Assembly (NCBI GenBank): GCA_018398815.1
Contig: CM031628.1
Coordinates: 6,277,424-6,341,423, forward strand
Direction: 5' to 3'
DNA length: 64,000 nucleotides
DNA from: Conus ventricosus
Lineage: Eukaryota > Mollusca > Gastropoda > Neogastropoda > Conidae
In this document: positions 48,100 to 57,928 of the stretch, piece after piece
Layout: each line of letters opens with the position of its first letter
Position numbering within the stretch: the stretch's first letter is position 1
Position numbers and translations under genes: made by a program
The notes under the pieces: model-generated
What the model was told of the DNA's origin: nothing
Database searches by the model: none
The model's input: only the letters and a program-made list of their open reading frames with translations

Positions 48100-50729
48100 C
48101 TAACAAACAAGAATTTTTGGAAAAAGTTTAACAAGAAAGCCCTCCATTAAAGCAGCGAGCGAACATAAAAAACATTGTATCGGCCCAGTTGACGTAATAC
48201 AGAACAATTACGCCCCCCCACCATCTAAAGTTAGTTTTAAGAACTGGAAACGGATGCAAAAAAAGTCCAACGTATTTCGCAGACGAATCACTCTTGTTTT
48301 CCCTTTGAAAGGGCCCGGCCACAAAAAATTCGAAAAAAATCTTTTAAAAATAATCATCAGAATTTTTTCAAATTTCCTTCAATTTTTGTCAGGTCGGGTG
48401 GGGGCCCATTCAGCACCCAAAATTTTATAAGGCCCCCGATTCTGCAGAATACTTCTTAGAAAAGCAGCAGAAAAATGCGTAAAGAAATGTTCAAAAAATT
48501 TTAAACTTTTCTGAAATCATAAAGACGCCTGAAAACCAAAAAACCGTATACCCCAGCCCCACATTTTTTTGGTTTTTTGGGTTTAGAAATCGGGGGAAGA
48601 AGCAAAAAATCCCAAAAAAAGGGAAAAACCATGACACATTAGTGGAAATTTTAGAGGGGCAGGGGCACAGTAAATCAAACTTCAACTAAAGTTTTATTTT
48701 CCCAAGACATGGAAAGGGGGCCCATCTTTTTTTCATAACTTGCGAGTTACAAAATCTCATCTTAAAAAAGGGAAAACAGTGGACGATGCCTTTTTTGGGG
48801 GTTCTGCCTTTCACAGTCAACAAAAAGTAAAATGTGCTTTAAAACTAAATAAAAATTCTTTTTTTGACTCCCATGCAACACATGATGGGGGTTTATTAGA
48901 GTCACGGGTATGTTTCCCTTTAAAACCTGCCCTAAAAAAAAGAATATTTTGACCCAACACTTGTTAAAAAGGGCGTTTTCCCCCTTTTGAGTACATAACA
49001 TTTGGGGGAAAAGGGTTTTACGAAGATACACCCTTCCCCCCTAAAGGGGCGTTTTTTTCTAGTTTTTAGAGGGAAAGGGCAAACAAAAGGAAATTTTGAT
49101 TACCACATGGCCCCAAGGAAAAAAATGGGAGAAGTTTAAAAGGGAAAAAAGAAGGGAGACATCAAGACCCTACTTAAAAGGGTATTATGTTTGTTGGCGG
49201 ACGTCTTTGAAAACTAAAAGAAAGACCTGCATGAAAAAATTATAGCTTTATCCCCGCGATTCCCTTTTTGTGCCCGGGATGATTTGGGGGTGCTTTTTTT
49301 AAAGTTTTCTGGAGTACAGATTGATTTATTGTCTATTACCCAAAGATTCAATGATTTAAAACGATTTCGTGGAGGAATTTTAAAGGGGTTCCCCAAACAT
49401 TACGTAAAGGCAAACAAAAAATACTTTGGGCGAAAAGACCAAGTAAAAGGTCAACTATCCCCATGGGAATTTTAAAGCAAACAACTGTATGGATGGGCAA
49501 TGGGGAATCACTTCCATTAAAAGTAACTTTTAAAAAGTAAAACAGGGGGCGAAAACCGAATAATATTTAAAAGGCTTTTAAAATGGTTTGGGCCCTTTTA
49601 AAAAGCCTGATCAACCGCGGGGGAAAACCCTTTTTAGAAATTTATTTAGAATAACCCTTTTGAACTCCATGACCGCCCAAAAAGACTATCCATTAAACAA
49701 ACAGAAAGTCTAAAAATGGGTCCAAGAGAGGGCCCCTAAACTTGTGCCTAATTCCCCGACAAAAAAAAAATTTTTTTGTCATTAAAAAGGCTTTTAAAAA
49801 ATTTTATTTAAGACAGGGTTTTAAGTTGACAGCTGTTCCCCGTATAATTTGCTTTTTATCCAGAACAGTTCATGAAACCATACATCATGAAGAACCCTTG
49901 ACTCAGAACTAAATCCGATGCTTCAGAAAAAAAACTTTTTCAACTGATGAACAACAGCTTTTTTGGAAAAACTATGGAGAATCCGCACAACGTAAAGATG
50001 TTAGTTAGTCACCGGAGAACGAAGCAATTAACTGCCCTTTAAAACCCTAATTTAAACAGGGCTTTTAGAAAATTTTTATGATCACTTTTTTTTCATAAAG
50101 ATGAAAAAGAAAGTCAAATTGGAAAACCTGTTTTTAAAATTTTTGGGGTTTTCGTTTTTGAATTTTCAAAGCTTTTTTAAAGTTTGAATTTCTTTAAGAC
50201 TACTTTTAAACCCCTGTATCCCGAGGGCCAAAGTACTTTAAACAGATACAGACAGTTTTTTTTTAGATAAACCCAAATGAAGACACAAAAAAGACATGGA
50301 ATTTGAAGTGGGTAAAGGGCATGCGGGGTGGTATGTTTACATCTGATTACCCTAAAGATTCGCCTTTACATTCATCCGTTAATAAAAAGGTTTTAGGAAA
50401 GAAGAAGGATGAATTATCTGGAGGGGTGATTAAGGATTTATTGGTTTAAGGTCGAAAATGTACAGTATTTCGAGCCAGGAGAAAAATCATTAAGAAAGCA
50501 AAGGGAATATCTCGCAGCTTTGTGCAGTCAAACATATCACATGACAACTATAAAAAGCATTTTTTTGGCAATAAGAACTTTTCATCATGACAACGTAAAA
50601 CTGCGATCTAATCTACATGAGATCAACACAACGGTTGTAACAAAGAAGTCATTAGATAGAACAAACACAAAACGGGTGTTTGTTAATCCAGAGTTTTCAT
50701 ATGCAATTGGGCACTGGAGGACCGCATAA
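48100..50729 (+). pseudogene. Polinton protein-primed family B DNA polymerase (broken by frameshifts)
   Basis: Replicative polymerase of Polintons (DNA_pol_B_2 type), copying the element with a terminal protein primer. Motifs appear in order in shifting frames: GNFRGAG...FFHNL (about 48640-48745, exonuclease-side motif), LLADVFEN (49191-49214), GVQIDLLS and RGGI (49311-49380), LYGWAM (49485-49502, motif A region), QLMNNSFFGKTMEN (49941-49982, motif B) and TDTDS (50242-50256, motif C with both catalytic Asp). Then SDYPKDSPLHS, GKKKDELSGG and a C-terminal AIGHWR before TAA at 50727. The N-terminal limit is uncertain. Many breaks coincide with homopolymers, so some may be errors. Confidence 0.85.
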
Positions 50730-50734
50730 ACAGG

Positions 50735-51040
50735 GGGTTAATTTTTTCATCAACTTTTGTTATAAGATCAATCATAGCTTCATCCAATTCATTTAAATCT
50801 TTTCTCATGTTTGCTGATGCGTTCGAATTTTTTTTATTATTTCAAGATATTCTTTTCCCCAATTTGGGGGTTTTGAGTTGTAGGTGATCTGGATGATTTT
50901 AGCATGCATTGATTAATCCCCGAAAATGTTTCCTTAATAGCATTACACGCATGAAATGTTTCCCCGTATCATTTTAAAGGTCTCTTCCTTTACCATTCTT
51001 GTTTCGTTCTGCGCTTCCTTTTTAGTTTCCCATTTTAAAC
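50735..51040 (-). CDS. possible small Polinton ORF, unrecognised
   Basis: Between the convergent polymerase and integrase, the - strand carries lysine/glutamate-rich codon-like pieces (ETRMVKEETFKMIRGN, NWGKEYLEIIKKIR, MRKDLNELDEAMIDLI) separated by frameshifts. Function unknown. Could be noncoding. Confidence 0.3.
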
Positions 51041-51059
51041 TAAAATTTATATTTTACGT

Positions 51060-52011
51060 AAATTAATTAAAGCGGAACTGTGTCTGTGGATTATCTGCAG
51101 TTCTTCCTTCAAAAAAAGATCTTTGAGGAGCTGGTTGTTTTGTTGTGTCAGTTTTCTCGTAAATAATACACGGGCGGATTCATTTTTACAATTCTTTTTA
51201 TTTCATAGGGATCAACACTCCAAATGGATCTGTTGCCCTGATGCGAGTGCCCCCTTCTCTCCTCCCCCCGGTAAATAAAGGTCCCTTACTTTTAAACCAA
51301 ACGGTAATGTTTGCCGGATGAAGACTCTCCTTCAACAATTATTTGTTTTTCTTTGATTGCTTGTACTGGTTTAGTCCTTTAAATCTTCATTATTCATTGC
51401 GCGCAAAACTGAGGGCAGTCTTCTAACCCATTCTGTGTTGCGAGAATTGTCAATCAGCTCTCTGTAATACTGGTAGAAAAAAGTCTTCAGCTAACTGTTT
51501 GTTTAAAGTTTTCAACTAAAGCCTGTGATCTGTGAACTCCGGAATCCCTTTTTTTTAAATGGTAACTATGTTTTAACAATAATTGATTCATTTGGGCCTT
51601 TAAATTCTTTTCCATCATCGACTTAAATCATGCGAGGATAAGTTAGCGGGCCTCGTTGGTATATCAGTTGTATCGCAACAGCAACAGCAGAAGCACTTTT
51701 TTGTGTTAATGGTTCCGCACTTTATATCTTGAAGCTATGTCAATGACTGTGAGCGCGTACTTAAACCTTTTCGTCTAATCGTATCGGAGGGTAAATATAG
51801 AAGGTCCATTTTGTTTGTGTCGTTCGGTATTGTGTTCACAAAGTGTGGTCTCTGTATTCGTTTGGGCGCAGGTAAATAAATTTCCCAAAATCGCTTGTTT
51901 AGATAACCATTTTTTTGCTGTTTGTTCACTAACCCCTGCTCTTGGCTTAGCTTTTTAATTGCCGTGTTTTCCTTCCCAAATATCCTTTGGGCGATAATAG
52001 ATTTTTTTCAT
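51060..52011 (-). pseudogene. Polinton retroviral-type integrase (RVE, frameshifted)
   Basis: Integrase that inserts Polinton DNA. Reading the - strand from an ATG at 52011: KKIYYRPKDIWEGKHGN (N-terminal helical region), then IYLPAPKRIQRPHFVN and DLLYLPSDTI. The catalytic core follows in pieces: YALTVIDIASRYK (first Asp), AEPLTQKSASAVAVAIQLIY, VDDGKEFK (second Asp) and SQALVENFKQT (Glu of DDE). NTEWVRRLPSVLRAMNNE and a C-terminal PPVYYLRE plus KEELQII segment complete it. All three acidic residues are visible, but at least five frame breaks and an in-frame stop occur. The order matches integrases of cnidarian and mollusc Polintons as I know them. Confidence 0.88.
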
Positions 52012-52161
52012 TTTTTTATTCAGCCAAAAATTATGCGCAACAAAAAAACACAACAGTCATACCAACGACATAAACCCGATTTCTTGCATCTTTTGTTTTT
52101 CTGATGGCTAAATAAAAGTCACTAAATTTTGGTGGGGGCAATGTCTCGATTGGTTTGTCTG

Positions 52162-52413
52162 TTACAAGATATATTCTTTTATTGCCTGGTCAACATTTTT
52201 AAATGTGTAAGCTGCATGTCCCTGTTTTTTCATTTTGTCGTTAATAAAATCTAACTGCTCGATTCTCTGCTTTTCATAGCGATCTTGTGCTGCAGCTAGT
52301 TGCTCCACAGCTTTGTTATGTCTTTTTCTCTCGCCGTCATCCCGTAGTTTACCCAAATGGTAATTACTTCCACTAAAAACAAGCGCATTAACCACAGCGC
52401 CGCCTATCATCAA
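52162..52413 (-). CDS. small Polinton ORF (83 aa), Gly/Ala N-terminus then charged helix
   Basis: An intact frame starting MMIGGAVVNALVFSGSNY, a short hydrophobic stretch (residues 2-18). A long charged helical segment follows (ERKRHNKAVEQLAAAQDRYE), and the frame ends ...AIKEYIL. Similar short proteins accompany integrase in invertebrate Polintons from memory of the family. Function is unknown and membrane association is inferred from the N-terminal segment. Same strand as the integrase, about 150 bases upstream of its start. It is one of the few undamaged frames in the element. Confidence 0.6.
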   Translation of the reverse strand: MMIGGAVVNALVFSGSNYHLGKLRDDGERKRHNKAVEQLAAAQDRYEKQRIEQLDFINDKMKKQGHAAYTFKNVDQAIKEYIL

Positions 52414-52450
52414 ATTTGAGTGAAGCCATTTTTTATAAATGTATTTTTTT

Positions 52451-52679
52451 TTACATATTTATATTCTCTGGGATTATTCCTTGCTTAACTAGAAAATCTT
52501 TCGTAGCAAATGAAGCTGCAATAATAGCAATTAGCTTTGCCGAATCCTCAAAGTCTAGTTTGCCAAGTCTGCTGGTTAATTTTTAACAAGCTTTTACCAA
52601 GCATCGTGTATCCTATACTTAGGCCTCCAATAACAGCAGAATGGTATACAAGGTTGGGCGACATTTTTTCGGTGCTCAT
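52451..52679 (-). pseudogene. small Polinton membrane-type ORF (one frameshift)
   Basis: ATG at 52679 reads MSTEKMSPNLVYHSAVIGG, then LSIGYTMLGKSLLK. After a frameshift near 52585 it reads LGKLDFEDSAKLIAIIAAS and FLVKQGIIPENINM to a stop at 52451. Two hydrophobic segments suggest a small membrane or virion-membrane protein. I recall close relatives beside Polinton integrases but cannot name a function. Its start lies only about 36 bases from the divergent + strand gene at 52715. Confidence 0.6.
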
Positions 52680-52714
52680 TTTTAAAAAAAAAAATAATTA
52701 AATTAATAAAAAAC
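52680..52714. promoter_or_regulatory. short AT-rich divergent intergenic region
   Basis: Only about 35 bases, all A/T except the edges, separate two divergently oriented starts (52679 - and 52715 +). It would have to contain both promoters if the starts are right. No TATA box can be singled out from the A/T run. Confidence 0.4.
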
Positions 52715-53680
52715 ATGAACAGCGATATCTACTACAGCTACAGGGGGGCCTAAACCCTTTCCCGAACTTAGAATGACCAAGTTGAGACCAAGCTATTATG
52801 CCAAAAAGGAGAGGGTGTATTCTTTGGCAGCATGTGGGAAAACAAAACAGTTCCTCGGAACTGAATTCAAACATAGAACAGATTCAGCAGATGTCGCCAC
52901 AAGACATTATAAAGTATCATAACAGGTATGAAGCGCAGCTGGGGTTTGAATGGTGAAAAGGTGGGGCAAACGGGTTTTTCTTATTGTACACTAAACTAGT
53001 CAGTAAAATTTGCTCCCATTGATTCTGAACAAGATCTACGTATGATTTAACGCAAGATCCAGTTTTTAAAAAAGTCATTAGAGTCTCTAGGATGTGATCT
53101 ATACTACAGATTTGGAACATTGTTATCGCCATTAATCATGGGATTAATAACTTTTAATCATATAGATTTTATTTCCCTTCAAAATGACCGAGCCAGAAAA
53201 TCACAGAATCAGGTGGAGAAAGTAACCAAGCCAGAAAATCAGCAGAATCAGAAAACACTGAATCAGGAGGGGAAACCCGTGAAAAGCATCCTCATCCTGG
53301 CGTGTTTAAAAACAGGAAAAAAATTAGCAAAAGTGGAACAGACAAAAAAAATTAATGTTACAAAAAATATAACTCATCATGAAAACATAACGCCGCCAAC
53401 GCCAGAACAAGTTGATTCAATGCCAGCTATAAAAACTCCATGTGATTCAAGCCTACAGCACCAAAGTCTTTATGGTATATTGAACTTAAAACTGTTGCCA
53501 TTTTTTGGGGCCCTTGCTGCTGTGGGGGGCGGTTATTACGGTTATAAAATATATACACAATGGCAACAGAAACAAAAGCAATCAAAAAAATCTGAACCCC
53601 TAAATACAGAAGCAACAGCACGCCAGAACCGTCAACAACAAAAGATCATTTTGATCCATTCAGATGGAATAATATTTTAA
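52715..53680 (+). pseudogene. Polinton ORF of unknown function with C-terminal membrane segment
   Basis: Probable ATG 52715. Pieces in changing frames: IEQIQQMSPQDIIKYHNRYE (about 52871-52930) and DLYYRFGTLLSPLIMGLI (about 53098-53150). The frame is then open to the stop at 53678-53680, with a Lys/Gln-rich linker, PPTPEQVDSM, one clear transmembrane stretch (LLPFFGALAAVGGGYYGY, about 53494-53550) and a basic Gln-rich tail. I know similar LYYRFG proteins from Polintons but no assigned role. A structural or membrane role is inference. Confidence 0.6.
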
Positions 53681-53954
53681 GAATTAATTTTAAATTTTTT
53701 AATAAAAATAGATCATGGCGTATTAAAAAGGGTGAAGTCAATAAATAAAGACATGGAGTCTAAAAAGACATTTCCATAGACCAGAATTGTAACAATGTGT
53801 TGCTTAGGATGAAAACTTCATTAAGATTTTATGCTGACCAATCTCGGGGCAGAGAACGCCGAGCAAAATATTCTCAGCGATGACGCGTTTTTGAGGCGTG
53901 TGTGTACTATATTAGACATCTACATTTAAGATAAAAACATAGATTGTATTTTTT

Positions 53955-54150
53955 TGATAATTATAAGATAACTTGAATAAGAACTTGGTTGTACTTAAAG
54001 GATGACTTATTATGATCTTGAGGTGACTTAATCAAGAACTTAGAAGTTACTTGATCAAGAACTTATAAGAACTTGAAGTAACTTAATTAAAAACTAATTA
54101 AGAACTTGGGGTGCTTAATTAAAAACTTAATTAAAAACTTGGGGCGGACT
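53955..54150. repeat. subterminal repeats of AACTTAATTAA / AAGAACTT type
   Basis: Eight or more degenerate direct copies of AAGAACTTGA-, ACTTAATTAAAAACT- and GGTGACTTAATC-like words in about 195 bases, ending in ACTTGGGGCGGACTTGGGGG. It lies where Polinton coding sequence ends. It could be subterminal protein-binding repeats. Confidence 0.55.
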
Positions 54151-54417
54151 TGGGGGTAGGAGTGTGTGTGGTGTACACAGAGCTTATTATTTGTCATGTG
54201 TAACACCACTTGGTGCAAGACGGGGCTTGCGTTTTTGTGATTCATTGGGTCTTTTGTTGCAAGTTCAAAGCAAGCCACCAAGTGCATTTAACAAAAGCTG
54301 AATTTAATAAAAACAAGACAATTGTATAAAGTGCACCCAGCGGCCGTCTGAGACGCCCTTTTAAACAGGTGAATAGGTGAAACGTTGAAGCAGCCCAACC
54401 ACAACAGCAAAAGGCAC

Positions 54418-54580
54418 GGGGCAGGAGTCCAGCAAATAGGCCACCGTTCACGCGCGTGAAAGGCGAAGCATGACGTCAAAGCAGGTGAGGTAAGAACTAT
54501 TTTTAGAAAACTGTTCGGGCTTTGTGGGGCAGGAGTCCAGCAAGTAGGCCACCGTTCACTGCGCGTGAACGGCCCTATTT
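54418..54580. repeat. pair of direct repeats containing a GTTCACGCGCGTGAA palindrome
   Basis: GGCAGGAGTCCAGCAAATAG GCCACCGTTCACGCGCGTGAA-like unit at 54418-54465 recurs at 54530-54575 with one inserted T (TTCACTGCGCGTGAA). Unknown role. Open frames on the - strand across it are repeat-driven. Confidence 0.7.
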
Positions 54581-54722
54581 TTAGGCTGTGCTTTAGCAGT
54601 TGCCTTCCGCCGTTAACGATTACTGGGATTGCTGGAGCTCTCTTTAATTTCATTCAGCTTGCTAAAAATGAAACGAAAGGGAAGGCCTACAGCATAAAAC
54701 CTTGAAACATTTCTTCTTCAGT

Positions 54723-54986
54723 TCACAATTCCGTTGGTGTTGGCGGTGGTAATGGAAGATTTTGAGCTTGTTGGAAAGTTGTAGCTAATTCCATGTCTTC
54801 CACACCCAAATAATTTAATCTATAAAGTTGTTGAAAAGGTATTTGTGATTCAAGAACTTTTTCTAACTCAGAAACCACACTGTCTTCTGAAACTGCAGCT
54901 ATATTTTGTGCCATATGCAAACACTTCTCTCGCAAAAAAGTACCGTCTTCACACCACCACAGCACTAGGAGAAATGAACAACACAA
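54723..54986 (-). CDS. unrecognised 87-codon ORF
   Basis: An open frame beginning MCCSFLLVLWWCEDG with an acidic/hydrophobic middle (AAVSEDSVVSELEKVLESQ) and a PPPTPTEL end. No homology recognised. It lies between the Polinton subterminal repeats and its right end. It may be an exon or chance. Confidence 0.3.
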   Translation of the reverse strand: MCCSFLLVLWWCEDGTFLREKCLHMAQNIAAVSEDSVVSELEKVLESQIPFQQLYRLNYLGVEDMELATTFQQAQNLPLPPPTPTEL

Positions 54987-55159
54987 GTGCTGGGCGAAAT
55001 GTCGTCACTACTAATCAGCTGATTCTATCTAGTCCTGTGATTGGCCGGCCGTGACATCAGCCCATCGCGTGATCCGAAAATCGTCATGCCCGGCCACGTA
55101 GTAAGTAATCAGATAGTGCAGAGTCCTTAGGTAGGCCGGCAACTAGCAATTAAAGGCTC

Positions 55160-55493
55160 GGCCAACTTTCAACAATGCAGCGCCATTTCTTAGATAAGGA
55201 GCCATCTCATCGATAGTCAAAAACGTATCGAAATTGTCTATATCTTGGCCAACAATATTGCCTTCAACGTTTTCATTTTCTCGAACCAACGTTTTCATTT
55301 TCTCGAACCAACAAGCCTTTAAGATAGTCGTCCATTTCTAAAGCAGTCGGTTTGTTTTTCTTTTTTTGTTCCTTCCGAAAGAAGCAATGTTTCTTTTTCG
55401 ACAAATACTCTAACATGCAGTTAAAGTAAAACTTATGGCCTCGAATAGCAGAGCCTGTTCTTCAGTAAACATGTTAGCCATTTTAAAATAAAA
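55160..55493 (-). pseudogene. unrecognised short gene remnant with a 23-bp internal duplication
   Basis: From an ATG at 55481: MFTEEQALLFEAISFTLTAC, then after a frameshift EYLSKKKHCFFRKEQKKKNK, then LEMDDYLKGLLVRENENV. A direct duplication (AACGTTTTCATTTTCTCG twice, about 55267-55312) is followed by DNFDTFLTIDEMAPYLRNG to a stop at 55154-ish. The middle is lysine-rich. I do not recognise the family. Confidence 0.4.
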
Positions 55494-55869
55494 CACAACT
55501 AAAACACAGTGGTCACACCGGAGCGCAGTCAAAACACAACCTTCTTGTGCGGTAGCTTGAACAACAATGGCGGAACCGGCCTTGTCACGTGACAGCCTCG
55601 ATGCGACGTAGCAATCTAGAATTTTCCAAAACATTTGCTAATGTGGTGCAACCCAGCCGAGTGTGCCGCGAGCCGTGTTTTATTGATTTTTTGGCCGCAC
55701 AGTTTGCAACCAGAGCGCCTAGCCTGCGCTGTGTAAACGAAGGCCGCGAGCCGTAAATTAAGTGATCAGGTTTCAGCCCCGTGTCTGCCTGTCTGTGTAC
55801 AAAGTTCGTAGGTAGAAATTAGTCAGAAGAAGTGTGCGGATTTGATGTCATTTAATTGAGAGAGAAAGA

Positions 55870-55876
55870 GAAAGAG

Positions 55877-55907
<31 letters not shown>

Positions 55908-55985
55908 TGTGTGTGTGGTTTGTCTGTGTGTGTGTTAGTGTGTCTGTGTGTGTGTGTTAGCGTGTGTGTCTTAGTGTGTGCATGG
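55870..55985. repeat. (TG)n microsatellite with GTTAG interruptions
   Basis: TG repeats broken by TTAGTGTGTC motifs, inside the right end of the Polinton. Probably a later expansion. Confidence 0.9.
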
Positions 55986-56084
55986 GCGCGCGAATCAAGA
56001 CCGAAAATAGAATTAGTGCGGATTTTATGTCAAAAATATAACTTAGTTTTAAAAAGACAAGCAAGTTTTTGTAAATTATTATTG

Positions 56085-56125
56085 AAAACGGATAACCCTA
56101 CACAGTATGTTTGTTTGTAGGGTTT
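56085..56125 (-). repeat. Polinton right terminal inverted repeat (core)
   Basis: AAAACGGATAACCCTACACA followed by GTATGTTTGTTTGTAGGGTTT. It pairs with the left repeat over 40 of 41 positions. Followed by ACT at 56126-56128, so the outermost bases may read AGTAAACCC on the other strand. Confidence 0.85.
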
Positions 56126-56129
56126 ACTA

Positions 56130-56223
56130 GGAGAGAACTGATAAATACCAATTCCTGACTCAAAGCCGCTCGAACTGGTTGAGAGCGGTTTTGAGTCAGG
56201 ATTGGTATTTATCAGTTCTCTCC
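56130..56223. repeat. near-perfect hairpin, 42-bp arms, 11-bp loop
   Basis: Arm 1 (56130-56171) starts GGAGAGAACTGATAAATACC. Arm 2 (56183-56223) ends GGTATTTATCAGTTCTCTCC. The arms pair along their whole length with one bulge and one G-T. It begins one or two bases outside the Polinton right inverted repeat. It could be a tiny MITE, a foldback, or a preferred insertion site. Confidence 0.9.
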
Positions 56224-56656
56224 AGTGCTTACAACATGATTCCTCAGCAGTTTAACAACTATCTGTTTTAACAACACACGCACATTCTTCTCCTCCATCG
56301 GTCTCCCCCCCCCCCCCTCTGTCTGTCTCCCTCCCTCCCTCCCCCTACCTCTCACTCTCTTCCATCTCTCATCTTTCCCCCACCCCCCTCCCCTTTGTTT
56401 CATTCTTTTCAAATTGCGCTTCCTCACTTTTCCTTCAAAGATGGAGCCTATCCTTTATTTCATCCCACTACATACCCCCCACCCCTCACATCCCGCGTTA
56501 CATCACCCCACCTCTGCACGTTCCCCTATTACTCCATCCTTCATCATTCCCTTTTCCCATTTTGCATATGTGTTTGTGTGTGTGTGTGTGTGTATGCGTG
56601 CGTGCATGTGTATCCCAAGCCTCTATCTCTCCGATCCACACCTATTATGTTATTTT
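56224..56656. other. C/T-rich interval, no gene seen
   Basis: Pyrimidine-rich sequence with CCCCC runs and a short (TG)n at about 56570-56594. No coding or RNA feature recognised. Confidence 0.5.
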
Positions 56657-57928
56657 CAGGGTTTGTATGCTCTTTGAAATTTGTTGAAACTTCTTGAATT
56701 CCGAGAGCCAATTTCAAAGCCTTGAAAAGCCATGAAAATAAATGTGGTTCTGTTGACCAAACCACCATAAAAACCTTTGAAAATCAAGCCATCAGCTCCC
56801 AAAAAAGTTTACTGTCGCAAAAAAAAAAAGGCATTTGATTTTTCTGCGTTCAGGTTGATGAAAAATTATTTTAAACAAATTTTTCCATAGTCGCGATCCT
56901 GCGTTGTCTGCAATTTAACCAAGGAGATAATTTGTAATTTTCAGATTCGACGCATACGCGAAAGTCTTGCACTTCTGGCTTGTTTGTTTCTCTTCAATCT
57001 TCAAATCTGTAGCCACGTCGTCTCCATAGACTTTAAGTGACTCAGGTTTCTCAGTGATTGCTGGTTCATGAACAAAGCTTGAAAATGCCAGGGAAGAATG
57101 TGCTTTCAACCATCTGTGGTTGGATAAACCGGAGTATTCTGACTGGGTGAGAGAAGACAAAGCAAACAAACATACCTGCTGCTGCACAGTCTGCAAAAAA
57201 AGTTTCGATGTGCGAGCAATGGGCGAGAGTGCCCTGGTTAGCCACTGCAAAAGGAGAAAAGCGCATGGCTCTACTGGGCATGAGCAAATCTTCGGCAGCA
57301 ATACCCATCTCGCACTTTCTTACATACAATATGGGAGCAGCAGCGTCGAACGCGAATGTTGTCTCGCCATTAAATCCTGATCCTGATGTGTCCGTGCGCG
57401 AATCTAATACCAGCTCTAAATCAGCCACAATGGACTCGTTTTGCTCAAAGACGGATGTGCTGAAATCTGAAATTCTTTGGACACTGCACACTGTCAACTC
57501 GCACCAAAACTTCAACTCTTGTGAACGGAATTCAGTTTTTTCAAACAATGTTTCCAGAAGTCAAATCGCCAAAGGATTTCCGTGTGGTGAGGGAAAATCA
57601 AGGTATTCGGCGACATTTTGCATTGCACCTCTTTTTCATTCATTGTTGAGGAAAAGAACACGAGGAGAATCAAACTACATGGTAGTGAACGATTTGCTGT
57701 GAGTGTGAGCAGACTTTTAGCAGTTCTGTATAAAATGACTTTCCAGTTAGTACCAACAATACTTCTGGTTTCTGCTGTTTGAAGTGACAGCTGATTAAGT
57801 CAACCTAGGGCAGAAAACAGGTTAGGGGCGTATCCATTTATGCATGTGTTGTCGCCTTGAATTGAAGAAAAATCATCCTGAAAACTTCTTGAAAACTTTT
57901 TTGTTCTTGGGAGTCTGTAGGAACCCTG
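56657..57928 (+). mobile_element. hAT-like DNA transposon remnant (about 1.27 kb)
   Basis: Left end CAGGGTTTGTATGC (56657) and right end ...GTAGGAACCCTG (57928) form a short imperfect inverted pair (CAGGGTT). This is the usual hAT terminus type. Between them is an N-terminal transposase remnant. No matching 8-bp target duplication was found (GTTATTTT versus TACTTTGA), so the ends are tentative. Confidence 0.5.
57084..57702 (+). pseudogene. BED-zinc-finger transposase-like N-terminal half
   Basis: First frame: HLWLDKPEYSDWVREDK, then the finger CCCTVCKKSFDVRAMG...SALVSHCKRRKAH (BED/C2H2-like, about 57180-57260). After a frameshift near 57330: DVLKSEILWTLHTVNSHQNF, IAKGFPCGEGKSRYS and IAPLFHSLLRKRT to a stop at 57700. 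The order (WL..PEFxxW, finger, EILWTL, FxCGExK) is that of a family of hAT-like proteins common in fish and molluscs. The catalytic and dimerisation parts are missing. Confidence 0.65.

Larger units (their letters stand above)
40313..56125. mobile_element. degraded Maverick/Polinton (virus-like DNA transposon), about 15.8 kb
   Basis: Bounded by a 40/41-bp inverted repeat (40313-40352 and 56085-56125). Inside are the two hallmark genes of Polintons, a protein-primed family B DNA polymerase (+) and a retroviral-type integrase (-), plus small ORFs of the same lineage type. Base composition is much more AT-rich than the flanks. Capsid, packaging ATPase and cysteine protease genes were not recognised, partly because 40.3-49 kb is full of homopolymer errors. 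Length fits the family (15-20 kb). A 6-bp target duplication could not be established. Confidence 0.85.

Noticed and set aside
54288..54653. 121-codon - strand frame with WPTCWTPAPQ / WPICWTPAPC repeats
   Set aside because: The motif pair comes from the two direct DNA repeats at 54418-54580. No family recognised.
40313..56125. A herpes- or adenovirus-type integrated genome instead of a Polinton
   Set aside because: A retroviral-type integrase together with a protein-primed polymerase and terminal inverted repeats specifically fits Polintons. No virus-specific structural gene was recognised.
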